Shown here: piece after piece, positions 6,011 to 6,522 of the stretch
Position numbering within the stretch: the first letter of the stretch is position 1
How the letters are laid out: every line of letters starts with the position of its first letter
Assembly: GCA_009843625.1 (NCBI GenBank)
Contig: VYDD01000277.1
Location: 1 to 6,522, forward strand
From: Gammaproteobacteria bacterium
GTDB taxonomy: Bacteria > Gemmatimonadota > Gemmatimonadetes > Longimicrobiales > Gaopeijiaceae
Direction: 5' to 3'
Length of the DNA: 6,522 nt
Position numbers and translations under genes: made by a program
The notes under the pieces: generated by a model
Told to the model about the DNA's origin: nothing
Database searches by the model: none
The model's input: the letters and a program-made list of their open reading frames with translations, nothing else

Positions 6011-6522
6011 TCAGCGTCGCCAGGCTCCCGGACCCGGAATCCCGCGACTGAAGAGCACCTCGGTGCCGGGATCCCGATCCACTGCCTCGTCCGCGTCGGC
6101 CTGCGTCTCGATGCTCGGCGGAAGGTCGCGCAGGATGGCCCGAATCCGATGGGTGTCCGGGTCGCGCAGGATCGCCATCGGACGGCGGCTCTCCTCGTCC
6201 AGCGTGGCTGATCCGCGCGGTCCGGTAAGGGTGACGCTGGCCAGGCTGCCCGCCCAGCCGGGCTCCACCGGGAGCATGAAGACGAAGCTCGAGCTGCCGT
6301 CGCCATCGGCCACCACCGGCATCTCGAAGGGCAGGGAGAAAAGCACTGTCCCATCGCCGGCCCGACCGATGACTACGTACTCACCGATCGAGCGCGGCAG
6401 CGAGGCCGGAGCGTCGATTACGAAGACGGGGTCCAGGAAGGGCACGCCGTCGGCGTCGATGCCGCCCCAGAGAAGCAGATTCCGGGTGCGGATCGTACCC
6501 TGCGCGGTGGGGGGGGCCGCGG
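6011..6522 (-). CDS. Unrecognised protein, C-terminal part only
   Basis: The frame is open from the right edge to a TGA at 6013-6011, giving 169 residues with the N-terminus outside the window. A GTG at 6445 could serve as a start, but the upstream sequence in the same frame (IRTRNLLLWGGIDADGVPF) reads smoothly into the rest, so this is more likely the tail of a longer protein. It looks beta-rich: alternating strands such as GEYVVIGR, TVLFSLPFEMP, SSFVFMLPV and LASVTLTGP suggest a sandwich domain. A more polar end follows (RPMAILRD, then RAILRDLPP). There is no catalytic motif or membrane segment. I have the impression that similar tails occur on secreted proteins of Gemmatimonadota, but cannot verify this. 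It reads in the same direction as the toxin-antitoxin pair, with a 52-base gap. Confidence 0.75.
   Translation of the reverse strand, partial: AAPPTAQGTIRTRNLLLWGGIDADGVPFLDPVFVIDAPASLPRSIGEYVVIGRAGDGTVLFSLPFEMPVVADGDGSSSFVFMLPVEPGWAGSLASVTLTGPRGSATLDEESRRPMAILRDPDTHRIRAILRDLPPSIETQADADEAVDRDPGTEVLFSRGIPGPGAWRR

Noticed and set aside
6509..6516. A run of eight G as a phase-variation tract
   Set aside because: It lies at the very edge of the window, codes for Pro-Pro in the partial gene, and there is no evidence of length variation. Sequencing uncertainty is as likely.

Overview
This is a GC-rich bacterial window, mostly with G/C-ending codons and little intergenic DNA. The mix of an exported S9 peptidase of the GHSGGG type, a Tat-exported flavin amine oxidase, a small lipoprotein and a VapBC pair would fit Gemmatimonadota or a similar high-GC diderm. 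No rRNA or other marker gene supports that placement, so it is only a guess. I see no tRNA, rRNA, CRISPR array, insertion sequence or phage gene.

Left part (1-614): a small membrane-anchored coiled-coil protein reads leftward (388-56). Its stop codon overlaps a possible next start in a TGATG arrangement at the window edge. A 226-base gap separates it from the divergent peptidase gene and carries an 18-base inverted repeat.

Centre left (615-3227): a secreted, very acidic serine peptidase of the dipeptidyl-peptidase IV type (S9). Its beta-propeller half carries two acidic low-complexity inserts. Its catalytic half has an intact Ser/Asp/His triad. A block of about 57 codons leading up to the nucleophile has strikingly different codon use.

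Centre right (3311-5310): a predicted lipoprotein with an NTF2/SnoaL-like fold is followed, through a 4-base GTGA overlap, by a Tat-exported FAD amine oxidase close to the polyamine oxidase/LSD1 group. Both products should act outside the cytoplasm. Together with the secreted peptidase they suggest handling of peptides and amines in the envelope, but a shared pathway is inference from proximity only.

Right part (5258-6522, all leftward): a complete VapB/VapC (FitA-like/PIN) toxin-antitoxin pair, also joined by a GTGA overlap, has a plausible promoter that would give a leaderless message. The toxin gene's 3' end overlaps the amine oxidase's 3' end tail to tail by 53 bases. The window closes with the C-terminal part of an unrecognised protein whose start lies beyond the right edge.

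I found no clear new multi-gene system. The most unusual signals are the codon-use patch at the peptidase nucleophile, the 21-base acidic repeat in the same gene, the translationally coupled lipoprotein/amine oxidase pair, and the convergent gene overlap at the toxin-antitoxin junction.
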